Positions 16,900 to 26,042 of a DNA stretch of 45,308 bases are shown piece after piece. Position numbers and translations under genes: made by a program. This stretch comes from Methylomonas subterranea (lineage in GTDB: Bacteria > Pseudomonadota > Gammaproteobacteria > Methylococcales > Methylomonadaceae). The notes beneath the pieces are model-generated. The model worked only from the letters and a program-made list of their open reading frames with translations. It did not search any database and was not told the DNA's origin. The stretch is taken from assembly GCF_024505185.1 (NCBI RefSeq), contig NZ_JANIBJ010000034.1, forward strand, positions 1 to 45,308, given 5' to 3'. Numbering within the stretch: position 1 is the first letter of the stretch; the number at the start of each line of letters is the position of its first letter.

Positions 16900-17017
16900 G
16901 CCGCGGTCGTGGCGTTACCCGCCGTTCGGTATCCCTCAACCTGGTTCTCAATTGATAGGCGGACTTGGTGCGATAATCCGCGCATGATAACCGACGTTAC
17001 TATTCAGCGAGGGCGAT

Positions 17018-17779
17018 ATGGGCATGCAAGACCGCGATGATTACCGGGAAAATTATCCGAAAAACGCCGGCGCCGGCCGGCCCGCTTGGTTGGCAAGCAG
17101 GCTCGACAGCGCCCGAAAGCGGCGTGGCCGTTCCGCCAAGACCGCCGGTTTGCGTTATCTGTTCTATTTGCTAATGATGGGGCCGTTATGGGGCGGCGCC
17201 CATGCCGATTATGCCCAGCCCCCCGGCCAGGATAACCGGGCGGCGTCACGCAACATCTCAAGCGATATAGGCCCCGAAGCGAAAGGCGTGATTATCAAGG
17301 CCGATGCCAAGGGGCATTTCAGGGGCGTGGTGCTGATCAACAACGTTCCCATGCCGTTTTTAATCGACACCGGCGCCACCGACACCGTGGTGCCGGCCAA
17401 AATGGCGGTAGCCGCGAAGCTGCCCTACGGCCGCTATGTTCAGGCCAGTACCGCCGGCGGCAAAGTCGCGATACGCGAGACCTCCATCAACAGCCTGAGA
17501 TTGGGCAACGCGGAACTCAACAATCTGCACGCGCAATTGAACGATCACTTAAATGAGGTCCTGATAGGGATGAGCACCCTGAGGTATTTCAAAATCAATC
17601 AAGCCGGCGACACCATGACGCTGATTTCCGATATCCGTACCATCCCCGCGCAAAGCCTTTCCGGCGCCGAATTGCAAAACGAAACCTCCCGTGGCGCGGG
17701 ATCGAAAACATCCAATATCAAGAAAACAGTGGTCTGCGACGAACGCAAGGTATGCATTACCAAATACAGCGATCGTTGA
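17018..17779 (+). CDS. Retropepsin-like aspartic protease
   Basis: A 253-residue protein of the TIGR02281-type clan AA family. The active-site signature is PFLIDTGATDTVVP (Asp-Thr-Gly), followed by the usual second half ending LIGMSTLRYFKI. A hydrophobic segment at about residues 46-62 ending GGAHADY may be a signal peptide with a long basic N-region (DSARKRRGRSAK) or a membrane anchor; either places the protease domain in the periplasm. The retroviral-like single domain implies a homodimer. The C-terminal 40 residues (after LSGAELQNE) look disordered and end with a CDERKVCITKYSDR segment of two Cys. The substrate is unknown. Confidence 0.85.
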   Translation: MGMQDRDDYRENYPKNAGAGRPAWLASRLDSARKRRGRSAKTAGLRYLFYLLMMGPLWGGAHADYAQPPGQDNRAASRNISSDIGPEAKGVIIKADAKGHFRGVVLINNVPMPFLIDTGATDTVVPAKMAVAAKLPYGRYVQASTAGGKVAIRETSINSLRLGNAELNNLHAQLNDHLNEVLIGMSTLRYFKINQAGDTMTLISDIRTIPAQSLSGAELQNETSRGAGSKTSNIKKTVVCDERKVCITKYSDR

Positions 17780-17906
17780 GCGGATAATGGCTGGTCCCGG
17801 GGTTTCAGGGTTTGATCCTATCCGCGCCATTCAAATCAGCGCTTGCCGATCCAGCCGCGCTTGCTTATGCTAAATCGTCGCATAATAACTAGCCAAGGAG
17901 CGCCGC

Positions 17907-20300
17907 ATGTCCATTTCCACGCCATATATCCGCTGGTTTAACGAACTTACCCTAGACGATATTCCGTTGGTGGGCGGCAAGAACGCGTCCCTGGGCGAGA
18001 TGTACCGGGAACTGGCCGGGCAGGGCGTGGTGGTGCCGAACGGGTTTGCGATTACCGCCGAAGCCTATCGTTATCTGTTGGATCGGGCCGGAGCCTGGGA
18101 CAAACTGCATGAATATCTTGACGGCGTGGACGAAACCGATGTCGGCGATCTGGCCCGCCGCGCCCGCCAGGCCCGCGAGTTGGTGTATGCGGCACCCCTG
18201 CCGGAAGATTTGCAGCAGCAAATTCTGGCCGCCTTCGAGCAACTGCGGCAGCAGTACGGCGAAGATTTGACCGTCGCCGTGCGCAGTTCGGCAACCGCCG
18301 AAGACTTGCCCACCGCCAGCTTTGCCGGCCAGCAGGATACCTATCTGAATATTTGCGGCGGCCATGCGCTGCTGGATGCCTGCAAGCGCTGTTTCGCCAG
18401 CCTGTTCACCGATCGGGCCATCCATTACCGGTTGGATCAAGGCTTCGATCATTTCAAAATAGGCTTGTCCATCGGCGTGATGAAAATGGTGCGTTCGGAC
18501 TTGGCGGCCAGCGGGGTGATGTTTTCGCTGGATACCGAATCCGGTTTTGACGATGCGGTATTCATTACCGGCGCTTACGGTCTGGGCGAGAACGTGGTGC
18601 AGGGCGCGGTCGACCCGGACGAGTTTTACGTGCACAAACCCACCTTTGCGCAAGGCTATCGGGCCGTGTTGCGCCGCAGCCTGGGGGCGAAAAAAATCAA
18701 AATGGTCTACAGCGACGGCCGCACTCGCGAGCCGGTGCGCAATATGGCCACCGCCAACAGCGAACGCGGCCGCTTTTGCATAGATGACGGCGATGTCCTG
18801 ACGCTGGCCGATTATGCCTTGAAAATCGAACGCCACTACGGCCGGCCCATGGACATGGAGTGGGCCAAGGACGGCCTGGACGGCAAACTGTATATCGTGC
18901 AGGCCAGGCCGGAAACAGTGGCCTCGCAACGCAGCGGCAATCTGCTGGAGCAATACAGTCTGCGGGAAAGCGGCGAAGTCATCGCCAAGGGCCATGCGGT
19001 GGGTAGCAAGATAGCGGCGGGCGCGGCGCGGGTAATCGATAGCGTGGCCAACTTGCATGCGTTTAAACCCGGCGAAGTGTTGGTGGCGGATATGACCACG
19101 CCGGACTGGGAGCCGGTAATGAAAACCGCCGCCGCCATCGTCACTAACCGTGGTGGCCGTACCTGTCATGCCGCCATTATCGCGCGGGAATTGGGTGTGC
19201 CGGCGGTGATAGGCTGCGATAATGCCACCGCCGCCATCGAATCCGGCCTGGATGTCACGGTGTCCTGCGCCGAAGGCGATGTCGGCAAGGTTTACCGCCG
19301 CCGCTTGAATTTTGCCGTCCGGCATACCGATTTGGCCCGGATGCAACGGCCCAGGACCAAGATCATGCTCAATCTGGGCAATCCCGAACTGGCTTTCAAG
19401 CACAGCTTTCTGCCCAACGACGGCGTCGGCTTGGCCCGCATGGAGTTCATCATCACCGAGTATATAAAGGCCCACCCGATGGCCTTGATCCATCCGGAAA
19501 AAGTCGAAGATGCCGGCGAGTTGTCGAAACTGCGGGAACTGACCGAAAATTACCATAGTCCGGCGGAGTTTTTCATTCAGCGTCTGGCGGAAGGCGTCGG
19601 CACGATTGCGGCGGCGTTTTATCCCAAACCGGTGGTGGTGCGGATGTCGGACTTCAAAACCAACGAATACGCCACGCTGTTGGGCGGACGCTGGTTCGAG
19701 CGCGACGAGGCCAACCCGATGATAGGTTTTCGCGGCGCCTCGCGTTACGTGCATCCGGCCTACGCCGAGGGCTTTGCGTTGGAATGCGCGGCGATGAAGC
19801 GGGTACGCGAACAGATGGGGCTGAAAAACGTGGTGCTGATGATTCCGTTCTGCCGCCGAATCGAAGAGGCGGAAAAGGTGTTGGCTTATATGGCCGATTG
19901 CGGCCTGAAACGGGGTGAAAACGGCCTGCAAATCTACGTGATGTGCGAGATTCCGAATAACGTGATTCAGATAGACGCGTTTGCCGAATTGTTCGACGGC
20001 TTTTCGATCGGTTCCAACGATTTGACCCAATTGACGCTGGGAGTGGACCGGGATTCGGAAATCGTCGCCAACGATTTCGACGAACGCGATCCCGGCGTCA
20101 AGGAAATGATCCGTCTGGCGGTGGAAGGTTGCCGGCGCAACGGCAAACATTCCGGCCTGTGCGGGCAGGCGCCGTCGGATTATCCGGAAATGGCGGCGTA
20201 TTTGGTGGAAATCGGTATAGATTCCATGAGCCTGAATCCGGATACGGTATTGCAAACCACCCAAAGCGTGCTGGAACTGGAGCAACGTCTGGGACGTTGA
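17907..20300 (+). CDS. ppsA: Phosphoenolpyruvate synthase
   Basis: A 797-residue PEP synthase (ATP + pyruvate + water to PEP + AMP + phosphate). The N-terminal ATP-grasp domain begins IPLVGGKNASLGEMYREL and includes VAVRSSATAEDLPTASFAGQQDTYL. The phosphohistidine domain has the catalytic His in GGRTCHAAIIARELGVPAVIG, and the C-terminal TIM barrel ends with GSNDLTQLTLGVDRDS and SGLCGQAPSDYP. Full length and intact. In an organism living on one-carbon substrates it would feed gluconeogenesis and C3-C4 balance. It is monocistronic or leads the two transglutaminase genes 65 bases downstream. Confidence 0.97.
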   Translation: MSISTPYIRWFNELTLDDIPLVGGKNASLGEMYRELAGQGVVVPNGFAITAEAYRYLLDRAGAWDKLHEYLDGVDETDVGDLARRARQARELVYAAPLPEDLQQQILAAFEQLRQQYGEDLTVAVRSSATAEDLPTASFAGQQDTYLNICGGHALLDACKRCFASLFTDRAIHYRLDQGFDHFKIGLSIGVMKMVRSDLAASGVMFSLDTESGFDDAVFITGAYGLGENVVQGAVDPDEFYVHKPTFAQGYRAVLRRSLGAKKIKMVYSDGRTREPVRNMATANSERGRFCIDDGDVLTLADYALKIERHYGRPMDMEWAKDGLDGKLYIVQARPETVASQRSGNLLEQYSLRESGEVIAKGHAVGSKIAAGAARVIDSVANLHAFKPGEVLVADMTTPDWEPVMKTAAAIVTNRGGRTCHAAIIARELGVPAVIGCDNATAAIESGLDVTVSCAEGDVGKVYRRRLNFAVRHTDLARMQRPRTKIMLNLGNPELAFKHSFLPNDGVGLARMEFIITEYIKAHPMALIHPEKVEDAGELSKLRELTENYHSPAEFFIQRLAEGVGTIAAAFYPKPVVVRMSDFKTNEYATLLGGRWFERDEANPMIGFRGASRYVHPAYAEGFALECAAMKRVREQMGLKNVVLMIPFCRRIEEAEKVLAYMADCGLKRGENGLQIYVMCEIPNNVIQIDAFAELFDGFSIGSNDLTQLTLGVDRDSEIVANDFDERDPGVKEMIRLAVEGCRRNGKHSGLCGQAPSDYPEMAAYLVEIGIDSMSLNPDTVLQTTQSVLELEQRLGR

Positions 20301-20365
20301 ATATTTTAATGTGGCGGCGCTAGCCGCCGCGACCATCTGGTGAGAGCCTTGAAAGGAAAATTATT

Positions 20366-21166
20366 GTGATGTGGCTACGTACCAGCTGTGAAATACGTTT
20401 TGAAGTCAGCGTGCCGACGCCGTTCATTTTGATGCTGCGGCCGCGTAACGGCGCCAATCAATGGGTGGCGCGCGAGTCTTACATGATCAAGCCCAGCGTG
20501 CCGGTGTTCGAGTTTACCGACGACTACGGCAACCTGTGCCAGCGTCTGATCGCGCCACCCGGACTGTTTTCGGTGCATACCAGCGCCGACATTCAGACCA
20601 GCGAACACATCGATGTCTGCCCCGGCGCGCCGTTCGAGGAAGTGCAAAATCTGCCGACCTCCGTGTTGACCTATTTATTGCCGACCCGTTATTGCGAGTC
20701 GGACCGCTTTGTCGATCTGGCCCAGGAACTGGTAGCGGGCGTAAGGCCCGGCTACGATCAGGTGGTGGCGGTGAATCAATGGTTGCGCGACAACGTGCGT
20801 TTCAACCCGGATTCGCCTTATTTCCAAATGTCGGCGGTCGAAGTCAATCAGGCCAGGGAAGGGGTGTGCCGCGAACTGGCGCATTTGGGCATCGCCCTGT
20901 GCCGGGCCCTGTGCATTCCGGCCCGCATGGTGGTGGGCTATCTGTACGGCTTGCGGCCCATGGATTTTCACGCCTGGTTCGAGGTCTACGTCGGCGGTCG
21001 CTGGTACAGCTTCGATCCTACCCAGGCGGAAGCGCGCGGCGGCCGGGTGATCGTGGCTTACGGGCACGATGCCGCCGACGTGGCCATCTTTACCCAATTC
21101 GGTCCGGCCTTGTCGCCCATCCATATGGCGGTTACCGTCGAGCAATTGAGCGGGCCGCCGGAGTAA
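20366..21166 (+). CDS. Transglutaminase-like family protein (first of a pair)
   Basis: A 266-residue protein with a transglutaminase-like cysteine protease core: Cys168 in [17 protein letters not shown], His202 in [11 protein letters not shown] and Asp217 in SFDPTQ form the expected Cys-His-Asp triad. The first 120 residues are a beta-rich domain. No signal peptide, so probably cytoplasmic. Bacterial proteins of this kind are peptidases or amidases of unknown substrate. The start is GTG 20366 or ATG 20369. It is seven bases from a second, different transglutaminase-like gene, and the two likely work together. Confidence 0.88.
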   Translation: MMWLRTSCEIRFEVSVPTPFILMLRPRNGANQWVARESYMIKPSVPVFEFTDDYGNLCQRLIAPPGLFSVHTSADIQTSEHIDVCPGAPFEEVQNLPTSVLTYLLPTRYCESDRFVDLAQELVAGVRPGYDQVVAVNQWLRDNVRFNPDSPYFQMSAVEVNQAREGVCRELAHLGIALCRALCIPARMVVGYLYGLRPMDFHAWFEVYVGGRWYSFDPTQAEARGGRVIVAYGHDAADVAIFTQFGPALSPIHMAVTVEQLSGPPE

Positions 21167-21172
21167 TTTGCC

Positions 21173-22033
21173 ATGCAGCGCTTGCGAATTCTGCATGTGA
21201 CGGAATATCGGTTCTTCAACACCGTTACCCTCAACCAACATCAATTGCTGTTGCGGCCGCGGGAAGGCCACGACGTGCGTATCGAGTCGTCCAAACTGAC
21301 CATCAGTCCGGCCTACGGCATCAAGTGGTATCGGGACGTGTTCGATAATTCGGTGGCGGTGGTAAATTTTCTGCAATCGGCCAATACGCTCAGCATAGCC
21401 AGCGAGGTGGTGATTCAGCATTACGAAGCCTCGCCGCTGAATTTTTCGGTGGCGGAATATGCCTTGAACTATCCCTTTGTATATCGGGAATCCGAGCGCA
21501 TCGATCTGGCCGCATTTCAGCAACCTTTGTTTTTGAGCGACCAGCAAGCCGTCATGGCTTGGTTGCGGGAGATAGGCCTGCATGCGCGCAGCATGGAAAC
21601 ACTGTGTCTACAGGAAAAATTGAATCAGGCCATTCACGGCCGGTTCCGCTATCAAATGCGCGAAGAGGCCGGCGTGCAATCGCCGGCGCAAACCCTGCGT
21701 ATCGGCAGCGGTTCCTGTCGGGATTATGCCACGCTGTTTATCGAGGCCTGCCGCTGTCTGGGGCTGGCCAGCCGGTTCGTCAGCGGCTATCTGCATGCGC
21801 CGGCCACCGAGGCCGGCAATGCCTCCACGCATGCCTGGGCCGAAGTATATCTGCCCGGCAAGGGCTGGCAGGGTTTTGATCCCACGGTGGGCGAAATCAC
21901 CGGCAACCGCCACATCGCCGTGGCGGTGGCACGCAATCCGGAGTCTATACCGCCGGTTTCCGGCAGTTTCATCGGTCCGGGTCCCACCCTGCCGGTAATG
22001 TTGGTCAACGTGCGGGTCAATTTGCTGGACTGA
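21173..22033 (+). CDS. Transglutaminase family protein with N-terminal beta domain (second of a pair)
   Basis: A 286-residue protein. Residues 1-90 match the bacterial transglutaminase-like N-terminal region (RILHVTEYRFFNTVTLNQHQLLLRPRE). The core triad is Cys182 in GSGSCRDYATLFIEACR, His220 in STHAWAEVYLPGKGW and Asp236 in GFDPTVG. This group often accompanies alpha-E (DUF403) and circularly permuted ATP-grasp proteins, but neither is present here. Cytoplasmic by sequence. It is separated from the previous gene by six bases and has clear sequence divergence from it, so this is not a recent duplication. Confidence 0.9.
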   Translation: MQRLRILHVTEYRFFNTVTLNQHQLLLRPREGHDVRIESSKLTISPAYGIKWYRDVFDNSVAVVNFLQSANTLSIASEVVIQHYEASPLNFSVAEYALNYPFVYRESERIDLAAFQQPLFLSDQQAVMAWLREIGLHARSMETLCLQEKLNQAIHGRFRYQMREEAGVQSPAQTLRIGSGSCRDYATLFIEACRCLGLASRFVSGYLHAPATEAGNASTHAWAEVYLPGKGWQGFDPTVGEITGNRHIAVAVARNPESIPPVSGSFIGPGPTLPVMLVNVRVNLLD

Positions 22034-22122
22034 CGCTGGATGCGCGCGTCCCCGGCAAGGGGTTGCGGGACATATGACAACGAATCGAACCTTTAAGGAT
22101 TTCGCCTTCGGTTCCTTCCCTC

Positions 22123-22163
22123 CGGAGGCGGTCGTAAAAATCGAAACAATCCCTTCTCCGGTC
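22123..22163. repeat. Truncated left end of a TCGTAAAA element
   Basis: GGAGGCGGTCGTAAAAATCG and the following AAACAATCCCTTCTCC match the left 40 bases of the element at 5590-5727 (GTCGTAAAAATCGAAACAG, CCTTCTCC). It stops where a complete copy starts, as if one copy had inserted into another. Confidence 0.5.
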
Positions 22164-22305
22164 GGAGGGTGTCGTAAAAGCCATAACGGAACCCTCTCCC
22201 TCCTGGAGAGGGCAGGGTGAGGGTATAAAAATCTACGCCTTGCCTTGTTATTTCCCCTCTCCCCAACCCTCTCCCGCGAGGAGAGCGGCTTTTACGACAC
22301 ACTCC
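22164..22305. repeat. Complete GTGTCGTAAAAGCC inverted-repeat mini-element
   Basis: The 19-base ends GGAGGGTGTCGTAAAAGCC (22164-22182) and its near-perfect inverse (22287-22305) differ at one position. Inside are CCTCTCCCTCC/GGAGAGGG and CCCTCTCCCG/GAGAG arms plus the GGGTGAGGGTATAAAA module shared with other repeats of the window. 142 bases, no coding frame. It lies between convergent genes. Confidence 0.75.
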
Positions 22306-22337
22306 TCCGGGAGAGGGATATGAAAGGGGCGAAACCC

Positions 22338-22778
22338 TTAAGGCGATGCCTTGAATGGAAGCGATCCCGAACAAAGCTCGCCTTCTTCCACGCCGTCCAG
22401 CCATTTGCGCAATTGTCTGCTGCGTTCGCGGGTGAGTGAGGCCAGTTGACTGGCCCAACAAGCATTGAAAGCGCTGCCGTAATAGCCGGCTTCCGCCGCA
22501 TGAGGATAAATTGCCGCCATTTCCGCGTCGCGCCACTTTAACCATGCCCGCTGAGCCAGCTTGAGATTGTCGGTAAAGGTTTTATCGCCGGCATGTTGCT
22601 TGATAACCGCTTGATAGATTTGGTTGAGTTCCCGATCCGCCGCCTGGTTGTCCGAATCGGCGCATTGGCTGATCCGCTGTTGGGTGTCTGCATTGTCCGG
22701 ACAGGTTTGTTTGTCCTCGCTGGCCATGACCAGTGCCGAACACAGTAGCAGTATCAGTGGGAGGCGCATATCAGGCAT
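22338..22778 (-). CDS. LprI-like (DUF1311) secreted protein
   Basis: A 146-residue protein with a signal peptide (MRLPLILLLCSALVMASED) and a lysozyme-inhibitor LprI-type domain. Domain marks are the Cys pair CPDNADTQQRISQCAD, DNQAADRELNQIYQAVIKQ, and LKLAQRAWLKWRDAEMAAIYP, with further Cys later. Some members inhibit lysozyme; the role here is unproven. The start may be 22778 or, without overlap with the upstream gene, 22769. It directly follows the 505-residue gene on the same strand and should share its transcript. Confidence 0.85.
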   Translation of the reverse strand: MPDMRLPLILLLCSALVMASEDKQTCPDNADTQQRISQCADSDNQAADRELNQIYQAVIKQHAGDKTFTDNLKLAQRAWLKWRDAEMAAIYPHAAEAGYYGSAFNACWASQLASLTRERSRQLRKWLDGVEEGELCSGSLPFKASP

Positions 22779-24288
22779 GGTATTCCACGCTAAATCTGAA
22801 ACGGGCGAAAAAGCCGTTACTCTCCATGCAGGCGGTCAGGCGCAATGCCGTGCCTATGGTCAATGGAATGCTGCTGTTTAAAGAGTATTTGCCGCTGGCC
22901 AGAAAAATTTGCGCATTATCCATGCCCTCGCCGACCATCAGCGCGTAAGAGCCCGAGGGAGCATTGTTGATGCTGTAGATGGTGCAGGCGCCGCTGATTT
23001 GCTCCAACAAAAATTGATTGGCATTGGACAACTCGTTGAAGCGCTGTTGACGAATGATGGCCAGCGAAACCGGGTGCTGTTCCTTGTAAAGCAAAACCAG
23101 GTCGCCGGTCGAACAGTCCAGCATGCGGCTTTCGGCAACGCAATAGGTTTTATTGGGGGTTTTGAGTAAATTCACTAGTCTGCCCAGGCTGGTTTTGTCG
23201 CCGAAAGGCTGTTCGGCATTGTCGAACACATTGCGATGATGTTCCAGCGGTACCAGCGACAAACCTCGGTTGATGCTTTTGGGGTCGCGAAGTTGGGCGC
23301 TGATTTGATTGATTTTCGACAGCTTGTTCAACTCCTGCAAATACTGACAGACACCGATGAAACCGGGAATCATTTTGGTGCGGGAAGGTATGCCCGGAAT
23401 GATGGCATTGAATACCTGTTGATAATCGCTGAACAGCAAGGCCAGTTTGTTTTGATTGGCGGGGCTCAATTTGGTAACCACGGTACCCAGTTGCAGTGCG
23501 TGACTGATGGGTCGGCAATCGATGGGCATGCATTCCGCCGGCAAGGGACGGTTGCTTTTGCGTACCGGGTAGGGCGGCTGGTCTTTTAGCGTATTCCAAT
23601 AAAAGCCAAAATCCCGCGATTCGCGCGGATCGCCGATTTCCAGCAGGGTGGCGCATTGATCGGCCAACTGGAAAAGCTGGTTGATTTCATCGGGTTTGTA
23701 AAGTAGCGGCGACATGATGCTGAACAGCAGATTACGTTTGAGCACCGTTTCTATGTCGGGCTGTGCTCTGAAATCAGCCAGTTTGGTCGCGTGAGGCAAA
23801 TGAAGCGCTTCGGTTGCCAGCGCCAGCTTGTATAGCTGAGCGGTTTTTTTCCACAGCGTTACCGACGGTGTTTCGTAAAACAGGCAATAGCAGCGCAGGG
23901 CATGGCCGATGAGCTGCAAGGCATGATAGACGGCCGTATTCCGGTCGGCGGCTTCCAATTGCTTGCTTTCAATGATCTGGCAAAACAGCAAGGCCAACTG
24001 ACGGGGCAATTGCATGCTCAGCTTGCCCAGTTTGAGGATTTTGGCGGATGAATCGGCGTCGTTGATGGCAGTCGTGGACAGACTGGCGGAAAATCGCAGG
24101 CACAACGGCGTCAAATTGACCAACAGCGGCAGGAGTTGGCCGGGAGTGCATTGCGGCTCTTTAAGTTGTTTTAGCGCCAGATTCAGTTTGTGGGCGGCTT
24201 GAGCATGCGGTAGCGGGCTTAAACCGTCCAGCCATTGAGCGAGCGAGTCGGTTTGCAATTCAAAAGGTAGGCTGTCGTCTGTAGTCAT
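22771..24288 (-). CDS. Large cytoplasmic protein of unknown function
   Basis: A 505-residue protein with no signal peptide and no clear membrane span. The first ~240 residues look all-helical with Leu/Ala-rich repeats (LPFELQTDSLAQWLDGLSPL, LAQWL, KLNLALKQL), resembling TPR-like folds; the last ~150 residues look beta-rich (LVLLYKEQHPVSLAIIRQQRF, GSYALMVGEGMDNAQIFLAS). The overall plan is reminiscent of large helical-plus-PilZ-like proteins of beta- and gammaproteobacteria, but I see no RxxxR...(D/N)xSxxG c-di-GMP motif, so I do not claim that function. It is divergent from lnt by 129 bases and upstream of the LprI-like gene. Confidence 0.8.
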   Translation of the reverse strand: MTTDDSLPFELQTDSLAQWLDGLSPLPHAQAAHKLNLALKQLKEPQCTPGQLLPLLVNLTPLCLRFSASLSTTAINDADSSAKILKLGKLSMQLPRQLALLFCQIIESKQLEAADRNTAVYHALQLIGHALRCYCLFYETPSVTLWKKTAQLYKLALATEALHLPHATKLADFRAQPDIETVLKRNLLFSIMSPLLYKPDEINQLFQLADQCATLLEIGDPRESRDFGFYWNTLKDQPPYPVRKSNRPLPAECMPIDCRPISHALQLGTVVTKLSPANQNKLALLFSDYQQVFNAIIPGIPSRTKMIPGFIGVCQYLQELNKLSKINQISAQLRDPKSINRGLSLVPLEHHRNVFDNAEQPFGDKTSLGRLVNLLKTPNKTYCVAESRMLDCSTGDLVLLYKEQHPVSLAIIRQQRFNELSNANQFLLEQISGACTIYSINNAPSGSYALMVGEGMDNAQIFLASGKYSLNSSIPLTIGTALRLTACMESNGFFARFRFSVEYHA

Positions 24289-24417
24289 CGTTTTTTGTGG
24301 ATCCGATGTTAATTTCCCTGCAAGTCTAGCTGAAATCGCACTCAGTATGAAAACTCGGCCTTAAGGCATGCCCATTCGCGGCATAATACAGCACGGATTT
24401 CACCTCTTTTAAGCAAA

Positions 24418-25941
24418 ATGACCCGATTAGTCCATTGGAAATGGCAGTTATTGGCGCCGGCATGCGGCGTGTTGTTGACTTTCTCATTCGCTCCCTACGA
24501 TTACAGCTATTTTGCCTTGCCGGCATTGGCGTTTTTTTATCGGCTTTGCATTGCGCCGGCAAGGCACGCCGCTTTGAGCGGCTATTTATTCGGCCTGGGC
24601 TTGTTCGGTTCCGGAATCTGGTGGGTGTATATCAGTATCCACCGGTTTGGCGGCGCGGATCCCTACAGCGCCGGCCTGCTGACCTTGTTGTTGGTGGCTG
24701 TCTGGGCCTTGTTTCCGGCCTTGACCGCTTATTTGAGCGCAAAATTATTGGCCATGGCCGGCGTTTGGTTTCGGATATTGGCGGTCGGCCTGACCTGGGT
24801 GGCCGTGGAATACTTGCGCGGCTATTGGTTGTTGAACGGTTTTCCGTGGTTGCAGATTGCCTATGGCCAGTTAAATACGCCGTTGGCCGGCTATGCGCCG
24901 CTGGTCGGCGTATATGGCGCGGGTTTTCTGTTGGCCGTTTCGGCGGCTCTGTGCGCCGAAATGTGGCGGGTAAGGCGTTTGCGCTTGTCCGGTCTGCTGG
25001 CTTTATGCGCCATTTGGGGCGGCGGGTGCTTATTGCGGCAGGTTCAGTGGACCCATGCCGTCGGCGCGCCGATAAAAGTTGCGTTGCTGCAAGGCAATAT
25101 CGCCCAGGATCAAAAATGGCTGGAGGATCAAAGACAGCATACCTTGTCCCTATATTGGCAGCTGACCCAACAACATTGGGACGCTGACGTGATAGTCTGG
25201 CCGGAGACCGCAATTCCGGTGTTTTTATCGCAAGTCAAGGACTTTTATCTGGAACCCTTATCGGCCTTGGCGCGCGAAAACGGTACCGATTTGTTGGTCA
25301 GTCTGCCCAGCGAGGGCGAGGGTAAGTCTTATTACAACAGCGTCATGAGCTTGGGAGCGCGGGAGGCCTTGTATCACAAGCACCATTTGCTGCCCTTCGG
25401 CGAATACCTGCCCTTGCAGCCCTTGTCGGGTTGGGTGCTGGACCGCTTGGCCATTCCACTGGGTAACTTCGCCGCCGGCGCCGCCGAGCAGCCCTTGCTG
25501 GAAGCCGGCGGATACCCTCTTGTAACCACCATTTGCTACGAAGATGCCTTTGGCGAATTGGTCAGCCGGCAAGTCGGGCGGGCGGCATATTTGGTGAACG
25601 TCACCAACGACGCCTGGTTCGGCGACACTTCGCAACCTCATCAGCACATGCAGATCGCCCAAATGCGGGCTCTGGAAACCGGCCGCTATTTGCTGCGGGC
25701 CACCAACACCGGTTTATCCGGAATTGTGATGCCCAACGGCAAAATCAGCGCGCGGGCACCGTTATTTACCACCACCGCATTGACCGGCACGATTATCCCG
25801 ATGGCGGGGCTGACACCCTACGCCCGCTGGGGCGATAGCGCCGTATTCGCCGGCTTGTTTCTGCTGGTGGGCATGGTTTGGCGTCTGAGTAAATTCCAGC
25901 CCGGCGGCTGGCGGCGGAACGAGCTTGATGGCAGCTTATGA
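24418..25941 (+). CDS. lnt: Apolipoprotein N-acyltransferase
   Basis: A 507-residue inner-membrane enzyme that adds the third acyl chain to lipoproteins in the periplasm. The N-terminal 190 residues hold about six membrane spans; the nitrilase domain follows. The catalytic triad is visible as Glu in VWPETAIPVF, Lys in LYHKHHLLPFGEYLP and Cys in TICYEDAFGE. The NVTNDAWFGDTSQPHQHMQIAQMRALETGR signature is present and a last membrane span covers about residues 470-490. In many relatives lnt follows corC/ybeX; here it stands alone, divergent from an unknown gene. Confidence 0.95.
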   Translation: MTRLVHWKWQLLAPACGVLLTFSFAPYDYSYFALPALAFFYRLCIAPARHAALSGYLFGLGLFGSGIWWVYISIHRFGGADPYSAGLLTLLLVAVWALFPALTAYLSAKLLAMAGVWFRILAVGLTWVAVEYLRGYWLLNGFPWLQIAYGQLNTPLAGYAPLVGVYGAGFLLAVSAALCAEMWRVRRLRLSGLLALCAIWGGGCLLRQVQWTHAVGAPIKVALLQGNIAQDQKWLEDQRQHTLSLYWQLTQQHWDADVIVWPETAIPVFLSQVKDFYLEPLSALARENGTDLLVSLPSEGEGKSYYNSVMSLGAREALYHKHHLLPFGEYLPLQPLSGWVLDRLAIPLGNFAAGAAEQPLLEAGGYPLVTTICYEDAFGELVSRQVGRAAYLVNVTNDAWFGDTSQPHQHMQIAQMRALETGRYLLRATNTGLSGIVMPNGKISARAPLFTTTALTGTIIPMAGLTPYARWGDSAVFAGLFLLVGMVWRLSKFQPGGWRRNELDGSL

Positions 25942-26042
25942 TCGAATTCGAACGGATATGGATATGGTTAAACATAACTGTGCGCGGGCAAAGGCGCAGT
26001 TGTCCAGCGGGTAGGAATCCCGCCTTGGCCGGCGTTCGATGG

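Noticed and set aside
17780-17825. Terminator after the aspartic protease (GCGGATA/TATCCGC arms)
   Set aside because: The arms are only seven bases with a 32-base loop and no T-run, so this is weak support for a terminator.
17952-20336. A 794-residue minus-strand open frame antisense to ppsA
   Set aside because: It mirrors the strongly recognisable PEP synthase frame, is rich in His, Gln, Arg and Ala as expected for an antisense frame in GC-rich coding DNA, and has no domain.
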